From Roseicyclus sp965662675 (lineage in GTDB: Bacteria > Pseudomonadota > Alphaproteobacteria > Rhodobacterales > Rhodobacteraceae), in assembly GCF_965662675.1 (NCBI RefSeq), contig NZ_CBFIIK010000041.1, positions 1-18,984 on the forward strand: 18,984 nt of DNA, given 5' to 3'. Numbering within the stretch: position 1 is the stretch's first letter; every line of letters begins with the position of its first letter. Of the stretch, positions 1-7,260 are shown piece after piece. The position numbers and the translations under genes were made by a program. The notes beneath the pieces are model-generated. The model did not search any database. It was not told where the DNA came from and saw only the letters and a program-made list of their open reading frames with translations.

Positions 1-1633
1 GCGTTTCGCGCGCGATGACGCGGCCGCCGATAGCCGCCTGGATCGGGATCTTGAACATGTGGCGCGGGATCAGCTCTTTCAGCTTTTCGACCAGCTGGCG
101 GCCCCGCCCCTCGGCGCGGTCGCGATGCACCATCATCGAGAGCGCATCGACCGGCTCGTCATTCACGAGGATCGACATCTTCACGAGGAAATCCTCGCGG
201 TAGCCGATCATCTGGTAGTCAAAGGATGCATAGCCCTTGGTCACCGATTTCAGCCGGTCGTAGAAATCGAACACCACCTCGTTCAGCGGCAGGTCATAGA
301 CCACCATCGCGCGGCTACCCGCATAGGTCAGGTCAAGCTGTTCGCCGCGCCGATCCTGGCAAAGCTTCAGCACATCGCCCAAGTATTCGTCGGGCACAAG
401 GATCGTGGCCTTGATGCGCGGCTCTTCGATATGGTCGACATAGGTCAGGTCGGGCATGTCGGCGGGGTTGTGCAATTCCACCATCGTGCCGTCGCGCATA
501 TGGACATGATAGATCACGCTTGGCGCCGTGGTGATCAGGTCGATATCGTATTCACGCTCCAGCCGGTCGCGGATCACCTCGAGGTGCAACAACCCCAAGA
601 ACCCGCAGCGAAAGCCAAAGCCCAAGGCCGCCGAAGTCTCCATCTCCGAGGTGAAGGAGGCGTCGTTGAGCGCGAGTTTCTCGATCGCGTCACGCAGATC
701 CTCGAACTCGTTGGTGTCGACCGGGAAGAGGCCGCAAAACACCACCGGCACAGAGGGTTTGAAGCCCGGCAGCGCGGTATCGCAGGGGCGCTTTTCATGG
801 GTGACGGTGTCGCCCACGCGGGTGTCGCGCACCAGTTTGATCTGTGCGGTGAAATAGCCGATTTCGCCCGGCCCAAGCTCGGCGATATCCTGCATGGCGG
901 GTTTGAACACGCCCAAACGGTCGATCTGGTAGGTGCCGCCGGTGCGCATCATGCGGATGCGGTCGCCCTTTTTGACGATCCCGTCGATGACGCGGATCAG
1001 CACGACCACGCCCAGATAGGGGTCGTAATAGCTATCGACCAGCATCGCCTTGAGGGCCGCGTCACGCTCGCCCTTGGGCGCGGGCAGGCGGGTGACGATC
1101 GCCTCGAGGACATCGGGGATGCCAAGGCCGGTTTTGGCCGAAATCTCGACCGCCTGTGAGGCGTCGATGCCGATCACATCCTCGATCTGTTCCTTGACGC
1201 GGTCGGGTTCGGCGGCGGGCAGGTCGATCTTGTTGAGGACCGGCACGATTTCGTGATCGGCATCGATGGCCTGATAGACATTGGCGAGCGTCTGCGCCTC
1301 GACCCCTTGGCTGGCGTCGACCACCAACAGCGAGCCTTCGACCGCCTGCATCGAGCGGCTGACCTCATAGGCGAAGTCAACATGGCCGGGGGTGTCGATC
1401 AGGTTGAGAATATAGGTATGGCCGTCTTGCGCGGGGTATTCGATGCGCACCGTGTTGGCCTTGATGGTGATGCCGCGCTCGCGCTCGATATCCATACTGT
1501 CGAGGATCTGCGCCTGCATATCGCGTTCGGCGACGGTGCCGGTCAGCTGGATCAGCCGGTCGGCCAGTGTGGATTTGCCATGGTCGATATGGGCGACGAT
1601 GGAGAAATTGCGGATGCGCGAAAGCTCGGTCAT
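1..1633 (-). CDS. lepA: Elongation factor 4 (LepA), C-terminus cut by window edge
   Basis: LepA/EF4 is a ribosome-associated translational GTPase that back-translocates or remodels stalled ribosomes. Reading leftward from the ATG at 1633, the first 544 codons are open. The GTPase signatures are clear: P-loop AHIDHGKST at residues 14-22, switch I region ERGITI at about 51-56, DTPGH at 80-84 and NKID at 134-137. EF-G-like domains II, III and V follow. LepA proteins are about 600 residues, so roughly 55 C-terminal residues lie outside the window. An AGG lies 6 nt before the ATG. The coding strand carries no in-frame stop to position 1. Identification is essentially certain; completeness of the missing end cannot be judged. 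Confidence 0.97.
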   Translation of the reverse strand, partial: MTELSRIRNFSIVAHIDHGKSTLADRLIQLTGTVAERDMQAQILDSMDIERERGITIKANTVRIEYPAQDGHTYILNLIDTPGHVDFAYEVSRSMQAVEGSLLVVDASQGVEAQTLANVYQAIDADHEIVPVLNKIDLPAAEPDRVKEQIEDVIGIDASQAVEISAKTGLGIPDVLEAIVTRLPAPKGERDAALKAMLVDSYYDPYLGVVVLIRVIDGIVKKGDRIRMMRTGGTYQIDRLGVFKPAMQDIAELGPGEIGYFTAQIKLVRDTRVGDTVTHEKRPCDTALPGFKPSVPVVFCGLFPVDTNEFEDLRDAIEKLALNDASFTSEMETSAALGFGFRCGFLGLLHLEVIRDRLEREYDIDLITTAPSVIYHVHMRDGTMVELHNPADMPDLTYVDHIEEPRIKATILVPDEYLGDVLKLCQDRRGEQLDLTYAGSRAMVVYDLPLNEVVFDFYDRLKSVTKGYASFDYQMIGYREDFLVKMSILVNDEPVDALSMMVHRDRAEGRGRQLVEKLKELIPRHMFKIPIQAAIGGRVIARET

Positions 1634-1708
1634 GGACGGCCTGCAAGGGAACTGGTTGCAGGGGAGATAGCTTAACCCACGCGGTGGGGAAAGGGGCTGT
1701 GCGCGATC

Positions 1709-1725
1709 GGAAATTTCCGCGGAAA
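1709..1725. repeat. Overlapping palindromes upstream of lepA
   Basis: GGAAATTTCC (1709-1718) and TTTCCGCGGAAA (1714-1725) are both perfect palindromes and share TTTCC. Together they read as alternating GGAAA and TTTCC half-sites. They lie 76-92 bp upstream of the lepA start, a reasonable operator position. No known regulator is recognised, and chance is not excluded. Confidence 0.35.
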
Positions 1726-1808
1726 ACGCTGCGGCTGTCTTGTCGCTCATCCAGCGCCGCGTTCATATCGCCATTTGCACCGATCCACCTTTGCCTTGAG
1801 AAAATCGG

Positions 1809-1824
1809 CGCAGCTTTGGCTGCG
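1809..1824. other. Hairpin in the lepA upstream region
   Basis: CGCAGC (1809-1814) and GCTGCG (1819-1824) form a 6-bp GC-rich stem with a TTTG loop. On the minus strand it is followed after a few bases by ATTTTC, so it could weakly resemble a terminator for leftward transcripts, but no leftward gene ends here. Confidence 0.3.
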
Positions 1825-1984
1825 TCAAGCCGCCGCGGCGGGGCGCGGGGATGCTGTGGCCGCGCCGCAAGGGGCGTGCGGCGAATTCCGCCGATGGGAT
1901 GGACATCGCAAGGGCTTGCGCCCATCTTGAACGGCACGGCGGGCGCAGATCCGCGTGAGTGGTACCAGTATCAAGGTTGTTGTG

Positions 1985-2293
1985 ATGAAAGCCGCGTGTG
2001 TCTTGGTGTGTTTGATGGGTCTTTTTTTCGCGGGTGCCGCGGCGGCAAATCCCATTGAAAGGGCCTGTCTGCAATCATCGCGCGCGGCGGCTGACCCAGC
2101 TATTTGCGGCTGCATCGGCAGTGCCGCGCAGCGCACGTTGACACCGCGTCAGATGCGGGCGGGCGCACGGTTTTTCGCAAATCCCGACCACGCTCAAGAG
2201 GTACGACAGTCGGACCGAAGCCATCACGAGGCGCTTTGGCAAGCATGGCGCGCATTCGGCGAAGCAGCAGAAACGATGTGCAGCCGAGGATGA
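1985..2293 (+). CDS. Small secreted protein with conserved cysteines (unknown function)
   Basis: This 102-residue protein has a clear N-terminal signal peptide (MKAACVLVCLMGLFFAGAAA, cleavage expected after the alanine run). The mature part has cysteines in the motif PAICGCIG and a last one near the C-terminus (ETMCSRG), suggesting a small disulfide-bonded periplasmic protein. The central text ARFFANPDHAQEVRQSDR resembles a small family common in Rhodobacteraceae; I recall members carrying the automatic name 'arginine transporter', but nothing in the sequence (no membrane segments beyond the signal, no binding-protein fold) supports transport. The ATG at 1985 is preferred over upstream GTGs (1955, 1982) because AAGG lies about 8 nt before it and the signal peptide then starts at residue 1. 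Confidence 0.75.
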   Translation: MKAACVLVCLMGLFFAGAAAANPIERACLQSSRAAADPAICGCIGSAAQRTLTPRQMRAGARFFANPDHAQEVRQSDRSHHEALWQAWRAFGEAAETMCSRG

Positions 2294-2331
2294 CCACTGC
2301 ATCGCGGGGCCGCGGCTGATCCAAGGTTTCA

Positions 2332-2357
2332 CGACCCGACCGTAAGGGGCCGGGTCG
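2332..2357. terminator. Hairpin between convergent genes, possible bidirectional terminator
   Basis: CGACCCG (2332-2338) and CGGGTCG (2351-2357) form a perfect 7-bp stem with a 12-nt loop, placed between the stop codons of two convergent genes (2293 and 2374). There is no T-run on either side, so it may block 3' exonucleases or act weakly rather than as a textbook intrinsic terminator. Confidence 0.5.
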
Positions 2358-2373
2358 CAAATGGATCTGATGC

Positions 2374-2892
2374 TCAGCCACCGCTCCCATGGGCCGCGCC
2401 GTGGTTGCCATGATCCATCTGGCCGTGATCATGCTGCATCTCACCGCCGCCATGGCTGGGGGTGCGTTCCAGATCGACCGGCACCTCGATGGTGATCGGG
2501 TCGGAGTTCTCGAATTCCAGCGTCAGCGAGAAACTGTCGCCATGCGCCAAAGCGCGGTTCAGTCCCAAAAGCATCACATGCAGCCCGCCGCGTTCCAGCA
2601 TGACCGTTTCATCGGCGGCCATTGGGATGCCGCCCTCGACCTCGACCATACGCATCACGCCCTCGGCGTTCTGGATATGGGTATGCAACTCGACGCGCTG
2701 GGCGACATCAGAGCTGGCGCCGGTCAGCACCTCGGCGAAATCATTGTGGTTGTAGATCGTCATGAAGACCGCGCCCGATTGCGCCATCGCGCTGCTGACG
2801 CGGGCATAGGCATCTTCGATCATGACATGGGCGCTGGCAAAGCCGGGCATGAGGGCAAGAAGCCCTGCGAAAAGGGTGGATTTGGTGGACAT
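2374..2892 (-). CDS. pcuC: Periplasmic copper chaperone, PCu(A)C family
   Basis: PCu(A)C chaperones carry Cu(I) in the periplasm and help assemble the CuA or CuB centre of cytochrome oxidases. The 172-residue product has a signal peptide (about residues 1-21, ending FASA) and a mature domain starting HVMIEDAYAR. The copper motif is visible as H70...M82...H105-x-M107, close to the family pattern H(M)X10MX21HXM. The C-terminal tail (about 147-172) is rich in His with Met and Gly (H147, H154, H156, H161, H164, H168), an added metal-binding segment seen in some family members. The small gene upstream (stop at 2941) is 48 bp away and probably co-transcribed. GGAG lies 8 nt before the ATG. Assignment to the family is secure; the oxidase it serves is not in the window. 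Confidence 0.93.
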   Translation of the reverse strand: MSTKSTLFAGLLALMPGFASAHVMIEDAYARVSSAMAQSGAVFMTIYNHNDFAEVLTGASSDVAQRVELHTHIQNAEGVMRMVEVEGGIPMAADETVMLERGGLHVMLLGLNRALAHGDSFSLTLEFENSDPITIEVPVDLERTPSHGGGEMQHDHGQMDHGNHGAAHGSGG

Positions 2893-2940
2893 GGTTGTGT
2901 CTCCGTCCGAAAGGAATTGGATTGTGTCAGGTTTGGGGGC

Positions 2941-3309
2941 TCAGCCCGCCAAGGGCGGCGCCCGTGCCTGACCGCCGGGCGCTGCGCGCGCAGGCGACCA
3001 ATGGGTCGTAACGGAAAGCAAGACAAGCTGTGACACCACCATGGGGCGCGCCGGGCCATGCAGGCTGGGCGGCAGGGTCGTGGCCACGCTCAGGCAATCG
3101 AGGCAGGCGCTCCAATCCAAGGTGACGGGCGCGCCCGCCCCGTCGAAAAGCGGCAAGCCATCATGGGCCAAGACGATGGGGGCAGGGGCGGTGATCGCGC
3201 AAAGCTGCCCATCGGCGGCCATCGCCCCGCGCGCCATGCCCGCGCCGACCCCCGTGGCGATCATCGCCAGCGAAAGCACGGACAGCAAAATGGCGCGAAG
3301 TTGTTGCAT
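2941..3309 (-). CDS. Small DUF2946-like membrane/exported protein, partner of the copper chaperone
   Basis: A 122-residue protein with a hydrophobic N-terminal segment (LRAILLSVLSLAMIATGVGA) that could be a signal peptide or membrane anchor, then a Cys-x-x-Cys pair (C69, C72 in SACLDC) plus C37, and a Pro/Ala/Arg-rich C-terminus. This layout resembles the DUF2946 family, small proteins often found beside copper or TonB genes; the family call is by pattern only. It is read in the same direction as, and just upstream of, the copper chaperone gene, so a role in copper handling is a reasonable inference. I chose the ATG at 3309, which puts the hydrophobic segment at the N-terminus; a TTG at 3360 in the same frame is an alternative without obvious merit. 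Confidence 0.6.
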   Translation of the reverse strand: MQQLRAILLSVLSLAMIATGVGAGMARGAMAADGQLCAITAPAPIVLAHDGLPLFDGAGAPVTLDWSACLDCLSVATTLPPSLHGPARPMVVSQLVLLSVTTHWSPARAAPGGQARAPPLAG

Positions 3310-3349
3310 GGCCCTGATGTGGCCCGCCGCGCGCCCAAGGGGAACGCGA

Positions 3350-3389
3350 CAAAATGACAAACGCCCCGTCAGCCGAGCTGCGGAGCGTT
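3350..3389 (-). terminator. Probable terminator of rpmB
   Basis: On the minus strand AACGCTCC (3389-3382) can pair with GGGGCGTT (3367-3360), an 8-bp stem with one G-T pair and a 14-nt loop, followed by TGTCATTTTG. It begins 23 bases beyond the rpmB stop codon. A second small hairpin (GATCTT 3399-3404 / AAGATC 3408-3413) overlaps the stop codon itself. Confidence 0.55.
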
Positions 3390-3411
3390 CATCTAAGCGA
3401 TCTTGAAAAGA

Positions 3412-3702
3412 TCAGGCCTGTGCGGCCTGTGCCTTTTCGATCTCTTTCTTGATCTTGAGCGCCTTGTCCGACAGCTCGACATCCTTGGCCTTGGCCATGA
3501 ATGCGTCCAGACCACCGCGGTGATCGACGGTGCGCAGCGCCGCATTGGAAATGCGCAGCTTGAAGCTCCGGTCCAGAATTTCGGAACCAAGCGTCACTTC
3601 GGACAGGTTCGGCAAGAAGCGGCGCCGGGTCTTGTTGTTGGCGTGGCTGACATTGTTGCCAACCATCGGGCCTTTGCCGGTCAGTTCGCAGACACGCGAC
3701 AT
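3412..3702 (-). CDS. rpmB: 50S ribosomal protein L28
   Basis: L28 is a component of the large ribosomal subunit. The 96-residue product starts MSRVCELTGKGPMVGNNVSH, the standard L28 opening (C-x-L-T-G-K-x-P, then N-x-V-S-H-A-x-N-K-T-R-R-R-F), and contains the LRxSNxALRTVDHRGGLDAF segment. It is longer at the C-terminus than E. coli L28, with a charged helix (KALKIKKEIEKAQ) typical of alphaproteobacterial versions. GAGG lies 8-9 nt before the ATG. It is a single-gene unit with its own terminator-like hairpin. Confidence 0.97.
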   Translation of the reverse strand: MSRVCELTGKGPMVGNNVSHANNKTRRRFLPNLSEVTLGSEILDRSFKLRISNAALRTVDHRGGLDAFMAKAKDVELSDKALKIKKEIEKAQAAQA

Positions 3703-3880
3703 GGCATTATTCCTCGAATCTCGGATACGTCAAAGGGCGTAGGCCGTGGCCTCGCCCGGAAATCTTGCGGGGGGATACGGGGCGTGCCGTGCGGTGTCAA
3801 GCCGGGAATCTGCCCCTTTGCTTGTTCAGCCACGACACAGCGGGCAAGATGGGCGCAAACCGGGCATGAAATGGGGCATG

Positions 3881-4534
3881 ATGCAAGAAACCGCGCTTTA
3901 CCCGCCGATCAAGGCCTTTCTCGAAGCGGCGGGCTATACCGTCAAGGCCGAGATCGGACCGGCCGATGTCATGGCGCTGCGCGGGGATGAGCCGCCCCTG
4001 ATCGTCGAGTTGAAAACAGGCTTTTCGCTGACGCTGTTTCATCAAGCCATCGCGCGTCAGGCGGTCAGCGACATGGTCTATCTTGCCGTGCCGATGGGCC
4101 AAGGGCGGCGGTTCCAGAAAGCCTTGGCCGAGAATACGCGCCTTGCGCGGCGTTTGGGGTTGGGGGTGATGAGCGTGCGGCTGTCGACCGGGTTGGTCGC
4201 CATCCATTGCGAACCTGGCCCCTATAAGCCGCGCAAATCCATGCCCAAGCGCCGCGCGCTTCTGGCGGAATTCGCCCGCCGCAAGGGCGACCCCAACATG
4301 GGCGGCATGCAAGGCCAGCGCATGACCGCCTATCGCCAAGACGCGCTGGCCTGTGCGCGGCATCTGGCGGCGGCGGGGGCCACGCGCGGGGCCATTGTGC
4401 GTGATGCGACAGGTGTCGCGCAGGCCACGCGGATGATGCGCGACAATCATTACGGTTGGTTCACGGCGCTGGGCGCAGGCGTCTATGACCTGACTGAAAT
4501 CGGCCATGCGGCGCTGTCCGACGCGCCCGAGTGA
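3881..4534 (+). CDS. DUF2161 family protein with a PD-(D/E)XK nuclease-like core
   Basis: The N-terminal half carries the restriction-endonuclease-like signature: a glutamate in KAEIG, D in GPADV and E-L-K in IVELKTGFS, matching the E...D...ExK active-site order. The second half contains a possible winged-helix segment (about the last 60 residues, RGAIVRDATGVAQATRMM). This matches the DUF2161 family, which is annotated as putative phosphodiesterase or nuclease; no function is established that I know of. Remembered relatives begin M-x-E-T-x-L-Y-P-P, so I take the ATG at 3881 (217 residues), which has GGGG 4 nt upstream; in-frame ATGs at 3878 and 3866 are equally possible. It is divergent from rpmB and not in an obvious operon with nrdR. 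Confidence 0.82.
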   Translation: MQETALYPPIKAFLEAAGYTVKAEIGPADVMALRGDEPPLIVELKTGFSLTLFHQAIARQAVSDMVYLAVPMGQGRRFQKALAENTRLARRLGLGVMSVRLSTGLVAIHCEPGPYKPRKSMPKRRALLAEFARRKGDPNMGGMQGQRMTAYRQDALACARHLAAAGATRGAIVRDATGVAQATRMMRDNHYGWFTALGAGVYDLTEIGHAALSDAPE

Positions 4535-4606
4535 GGCATCAAAGCCCCACATGCTGTGGTCATGAAATGCCATCTACCCAACCCCTGCAGGCTGGCCTAT
4601 AGTGGC

Positions 4607-4615
4607 TGTGGATAA
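4607..4615 (-). promoter_or_regulatory. Perfect DnaA-box 9-mer upstream of nrdR
   Basis: TGTGGATAA on the plus strand is TTATCCACA on the minus strand, the strongest DnaA box consensus. It lies 76-84 bp upstream of the nrdR start, in the intergenic region after the DUF2161 gene. One 9-mer can occur by chance; no second box or AT-rich unwinding region is nearby, so this is not a replication origin. A regulatory role at nrdR-ribD is possible. Confidence 0.4.
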
Positions 4616-4690
4616 CAGGGGCATGAGACCCCATGGATGAGGCAGGGGCTGTGCCGATCGGGCCGCCCGAGGGATAGAAGGGGGACGCCG

Positions 4691-5161
4691 ATGCGCTGCC
4701 CATTTTGTGGTAACGTCGATACCCAAGTGAAAGATTCGCGCCCCGCCGAGGATCATGTGGCGATCCGGCGTCGGCGCTTTTGCCCGGCCTGCGGCGGGCG
4801 TTTCACCACCTATGAGCGGGTGCAACTGCGCGATCTGGTCGTGGTCAAATCCTCGGGCCGCCGCGAAGATTTCGACCGCGACAAGCTGGAGCGTTCGGTC
4901 CGCATCTCGATGCAGAAGCGCCCGGTCGAGCCCGAGCGGATCGACCAGATGGTGTCCGGCATCGTGCGGCGTCTGGAAAGCCTGGGCGAGACCGATATCT
5001 CCTCCAAGCAGATCGGCGAGATCGTGATGGAGCGATTGGCCGCCATCGACACCGTCGCCTATGTGCGCTTTGCCAGCGTCTACAAGAATTTCCAGGCGAC
5101 CGATGATTTCGAGGATTTCCTCGCGGAACTGGCCCCGCCGACACCCAAGTCCGACGGCTGA
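4691..5161 (+). CDS. nrdR: Transcriptional repressor NrdR
   Basis: NrdR represses ribonucleotide reductase operons in response to nucleotide (ATP/dATP) binding. The 156-residue product has the N-terminal zinc ribbon with C3, C6, C31 and C34 (MRCPFCG ... FCPACGG), followed by the ATP-cone domain from about residue 46 to 136 (VVKSSGRREDFDRDKL ... AYVRFASVYKNF). Length is typical. The ATG at 4691 is fixed by the zinc-ribbon start; an upstream in-frame extension has no family resemblance. The stop is 3 bp before ribD, so the two are translationally linked, an arrangement common in proteobacteria. No clear NrdR box was seen upstream. Confidence 0.97.
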   Translation: MRCPFCGNVDTQVKDSRPAEDHVAIRRRRFCPACGGRFTTYERVQLRDLVVVKSSGRREDFDRDKLERSVRISMQKRPVEPERIDQMVSGIVRRLESLGETDISSKQIGEIVMERLAAIDTVAYVRFASVYKNFQATDDFEDFLAELAPPTPKSDG

Positions 5162-5164
5162 ACG

Positions 5165-6265
5165 ATGGATGCGGGGCAAGACGACCGCTGGATGCGGTTG
5201 GCGCTTGCCTTGGGCGCGCGCGGTCTGGGCCGGGTCTGGCCCAACCCCGCCGTCGGCTGTGTGATCGTGCGTGATGGCCGCGTCTTGGGGCGCGGCTGGA
5301 CGCAGGATGGCGGCCGCCCCCATGCGGAGGCCATGGCCTTGACGCAAGCGGGCGATGCCGCGCGTGGGGCCACCGCCTATGTCAGCCTCGAGCCCTGTTC
5401 CCATCACGGCAAGACGCCGCCCTGCGCCGACGCACTGATCGGCGCAGGCGTGGCGCGTGTCGTCGTGGGCTTGGGCGATCCCGATCCGCGTGTCGCGGGG
5501 CGCGGGCTGGCCGCCTTGCGCGCCGCGGGCATCGCCGTGACCGAGGGCGTCTGTGCGCCCGAGGCCCAACGCGCCCATCGCGGGTTTCTGACCCGCGTCA
5601 CTCAAACCCGCCCGATGCTGACCCTGAAGCTCGCGACCTCCGCCGATGGGCGGATCGCCACGGCGGCGGGGGAAAGCCAATGGATCACGGGGGCGCAAGC
5701 CCGGGCTGTCGTGCATGGGATGCGCGCCTGCCATGACGCCGTGCTGGTTGGCGCGGGCACTGCGCGCGCCGATGATCCCAGCCTGACGGTGCGCGGGCTT
5801 GGCATTACCCATCAGCCGGTGCGGATCGTTCTGTCGCGCCGCCTCGATCTGCCCCATGACAGCGCCCTTTTCCGCAGCGCGCGGGATATCCCCGTCTGGC
5901 TGTGCCACGGTCCCGATGCGCCCGCCGCGGCGCGCGCGGCATGGCAGGAGGCCGGCGCGCGGCTAATCGCGGTCGCGACAGGGCCGAGCGGGCAACTCGA
6001 CCTTGCCGCGGTCTTTGCCGCCTTGGGCGATGCGGGGCTGACGCGGGTCTTTTGCGAGGGTGGCGGGATGCTGGCCGCGGGCCTGCTCGGGGCCGATTTG
6101 GTCGATGATCTGGCGGTGATCACGGCGGGCATGGTCTTGGGCGCCGAAGGTACGCCCGCAGTCGGCGCCATGGGTATCGCCGCATTGGCCGAGGCGCCGC
6201 GCTTTGCCTTGGCTGAAACCCGTGCCTTGGGTGGCGATGTGCTGAGCCTATGGTCGCGGGGCTGA
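5165..6265 (+). CDS. ribD: Bifunctional riboflavin deaminase/reductase RibD
   Basis: RibD deaminates 2,5-diamino-6-ribosylamino-pyrimidinone 5'-phosphate and then reduces the ribosyl side chain with NADPH, the second and third steps of riboflavin synthesis. The 366-residue product has an N-terminal cytidine-deaminase-type domain with the zinc motif H53-A-E55 and P-C78-SHHGKTPP-C87, and a C-terminal reductase domain from about residue 150 (TLKLATSADGRIA ... VGAGTARADDPSLTVR ... FCEGGG). Length and domain order are standard. It starts 3 bp after nrdR. The other riboflavin genes resume only at 15582, so the pathway operon is split in this genome. Confidence 0.97.
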   Translation: MDAGQDDRWMRLALALGARGLGRVWPNPAVGCVIVRDGRVLGRGWTQDGGRPHAEAMALTQAGDAARGATAYVSLEPCSHHGKTPPCADALIGAGVARVVVGLGDPDPRVAGRGLAALRAAGIAVTEGVCAPEAQRAHRGFLTRVTQTRPMLTLKLATSADGRIATAAGESQWITGAQARAVVHGMRACHDAVLVGAGTARADDPSLTVRGLGITHQPVRIVLSRRLDLPHDSALFRSARDIPVWLCHGPDAPAAARAAWQEAGARLIAVATGPSGQLDLAAVFAALGDAGLTRVFCEGGGMLAAGLLGADLVDDLAVITAGMVLGAEGTPAVGAMGIAALAEAPRFALAETRALGGDVLSLWSRG

Positions 6266-6290
6266 TCGCGGTTGCACCGCCGCGATCGGC
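6261..6290 (+). terminator. Strong hairpin overlapping the ribD stop codon
   Basis: GCTGATCGCGG (6261-6271) pairs with CCGCGATCGGC (6280-6290), an 11-bp stem with one G-T pair and an 8-nt loop. No T-run follows; a purine-rich stretch and the next gene's Shine-Dalgarno come after. It may reduce read-through from ribD into the downstream gene or stabilise the ribD mRNA end. Confidence 0.45.
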
Positions 6291-6329
6291 GCGACACAGA
6301 GCGTGAAAGAAAAAAAGGGGGGATAGATC

Positions 6330-7106
6330 ATGTATTGGGCCAGAGGCAAAACCGCCACGGACGAGACCGTCACCGGCGTCATCGTCAACGACAGCCTTGA
6401 ACCGCGCGCCGCGCTTGGTGCCGACAAAGTCATCGGCCCGCCCGTCCCGCTTGCCGATCTGACGCTGTTGGCCCCCGTCGTGCCGGGCAAGTTCATTGGG
6501 CTTTGGAACAATTTCAAGGCCGCCGCCGAGAAGAACGGCCATGAGCATCCGACCCATCCGCTCTACTTCCTCAAGCCCGACAGCGCGCTGTCAGGGCCGG
6601 GGGCGACCATCACGATCCCGCCCTCGGCAGGCCGCGTGGTGTTCGAGGGTGAATTGGGCATCGTCATCGGCAAGACCTGCAAAGAGGTGACGCCCGAGGC
6701 CGCCCAAGACGCGATCTTGGGCTATACTTGCGTCAATGATTTCACCTCGCTCGGTGTGCTTTTCGCTGATCCCTCATTCCCGCAATGGACCCGGTCCAAG
6801 GGCTTTGATGGTTTCGGCGTGATCGGCCCGGTGATCGCCACGGATGTCGATTGGCGTGCACTGACGGTGCAGGTGCTGGTCAATGGCCGCGAACGCCAAT
6901 CCTACCCGGCCAATGACATGATCTTGTCGCCCCCCGAGATCGTCAGCCTTTTGTCGCAAGACATGACGCTCAACCCCGGCGACGTCATCGCCTGCGGCAC
7001 CTCGCTCGGGGCGGCGCCCGTAAAGGCGGGGATGGAGGTGGTCGTTGTGATCGAGGGGATCGGGGCGTTGAGTGTGACGATGGCGGGGCCGGTGCCCGGG
7101 GCGTAG
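6330..7106 (+). CDS. Fumarylacetoacetate hydrolase family protein
   Basis: Members of this fold hydrolyse, decarboxylate or isomerise beta-keto acids and dienoates in aromatic and sugar-acid catabolism, using a divalent metal. The 258-residue product shows the metal-binding E106-x-E108 (VVFEGELGIVIG) and N136-D137 (GYTCVNDFTS), plus the later SKGFDGFGVIGP and GDVIACGTSLG segments. A very strong Shine-Dalgarno (GGGGGG at 6317-6322, 7-nt spacer) sets the ATG at 6330. It follows ribD by 64 bp but is functionally closer to the facing ring-cleavage operon ending at 7261, so it may process that pathway's product. Within the family it could be a 2-hydroxyhepta-2,4-diene-1,7-dioate isomerase, an oxaloacetate decarboxylase or another acylpyruvase-like enzyme; the sequence alone does not decide. 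Confidence 0.88.
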   Translation: MYWARGKTATDETVTGVIVNDSLEPRAALGADKVIGPPVPLADLTLLAPVVPGKFIGLWNNFKAAAEKNGHEHPTHPLYFLKPDSALSGPGATITIPPSAGRVVFEGELGIVIGKTCKEVTPEAAQDAILGYTCVNDFTSLGVLFADPSFPQWTRSKGFDGFGVIGPVIATDVDWRALTVQVLVNGRERQSYPANDMILSPPEIVSLLSQDMTLNPGDVIACGTSLGAAPVKAGMEVVVVIEGIGALSVTMAGPVPGA

Positions 7107-7260
7107 GGCTTTGCGTGCGCCGCATGGGGATGACAGCGGGGCGGCCAATGCCTTCGTGCCGCGCCTGATTCATATGGCAGCACCATGATCCGCCACGCCT
7201 AGGTGACATGCAGCGGCAGAACAACCGACTCGCATTCATCCAAGACGGCCCGCGCGCTCA

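Larger units (their letters stand above)
1634..1984. other. 351-bp intergenic region between divergent lepA and a small secreted protein gene
   Basis: No convincing gene is visible here; short open frames on both strands lack family resemblance. It holds two overlapping perfect palindromes (1709-1725), a GC-rich hairpin (1809-1824) and a 12-bp palindrome CCGCCGCGGCGG (1830-1841). As the upstream region of two divergent genes it should contain both promoters, but I could not place either with confidence. Confidence 0.6.

Noticed and set aside
59..1159. Long rightward open frame of 366 codons
   Set aside because: It is antisense to lepA, whose full set of GTPase motifs is on the other strand; the translation is His/Asp/Gly-rich low-information text typical of GC-rich antisense frames.
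3706..3733. TTGACG ... AATAAT promoter pair upstream of rpmB
   Set aside because: The spacing is acceptable (16 bp), but the -10 would overlap the region just before the ATG and put the start of transcription in the start codon, although a Shine-Dalgarno is present.
4607..4615. Replication origin
   Set aside because: Only one DnaA box is seen, with no cluster, no AT-rich unwinding region and no dnaA or hemE gene nearby.
4574..5908. Leftward open frame of 444 codons
   Set aside because: It is antisense to nrdR and ribD, both certain; it has no recognisable domain.
7107..7260. Terminator between the convergent FAH and amine-oxidase genes
   Set aside because: No stable inverted repeat with a T-run was found in this 154-bp stretch.
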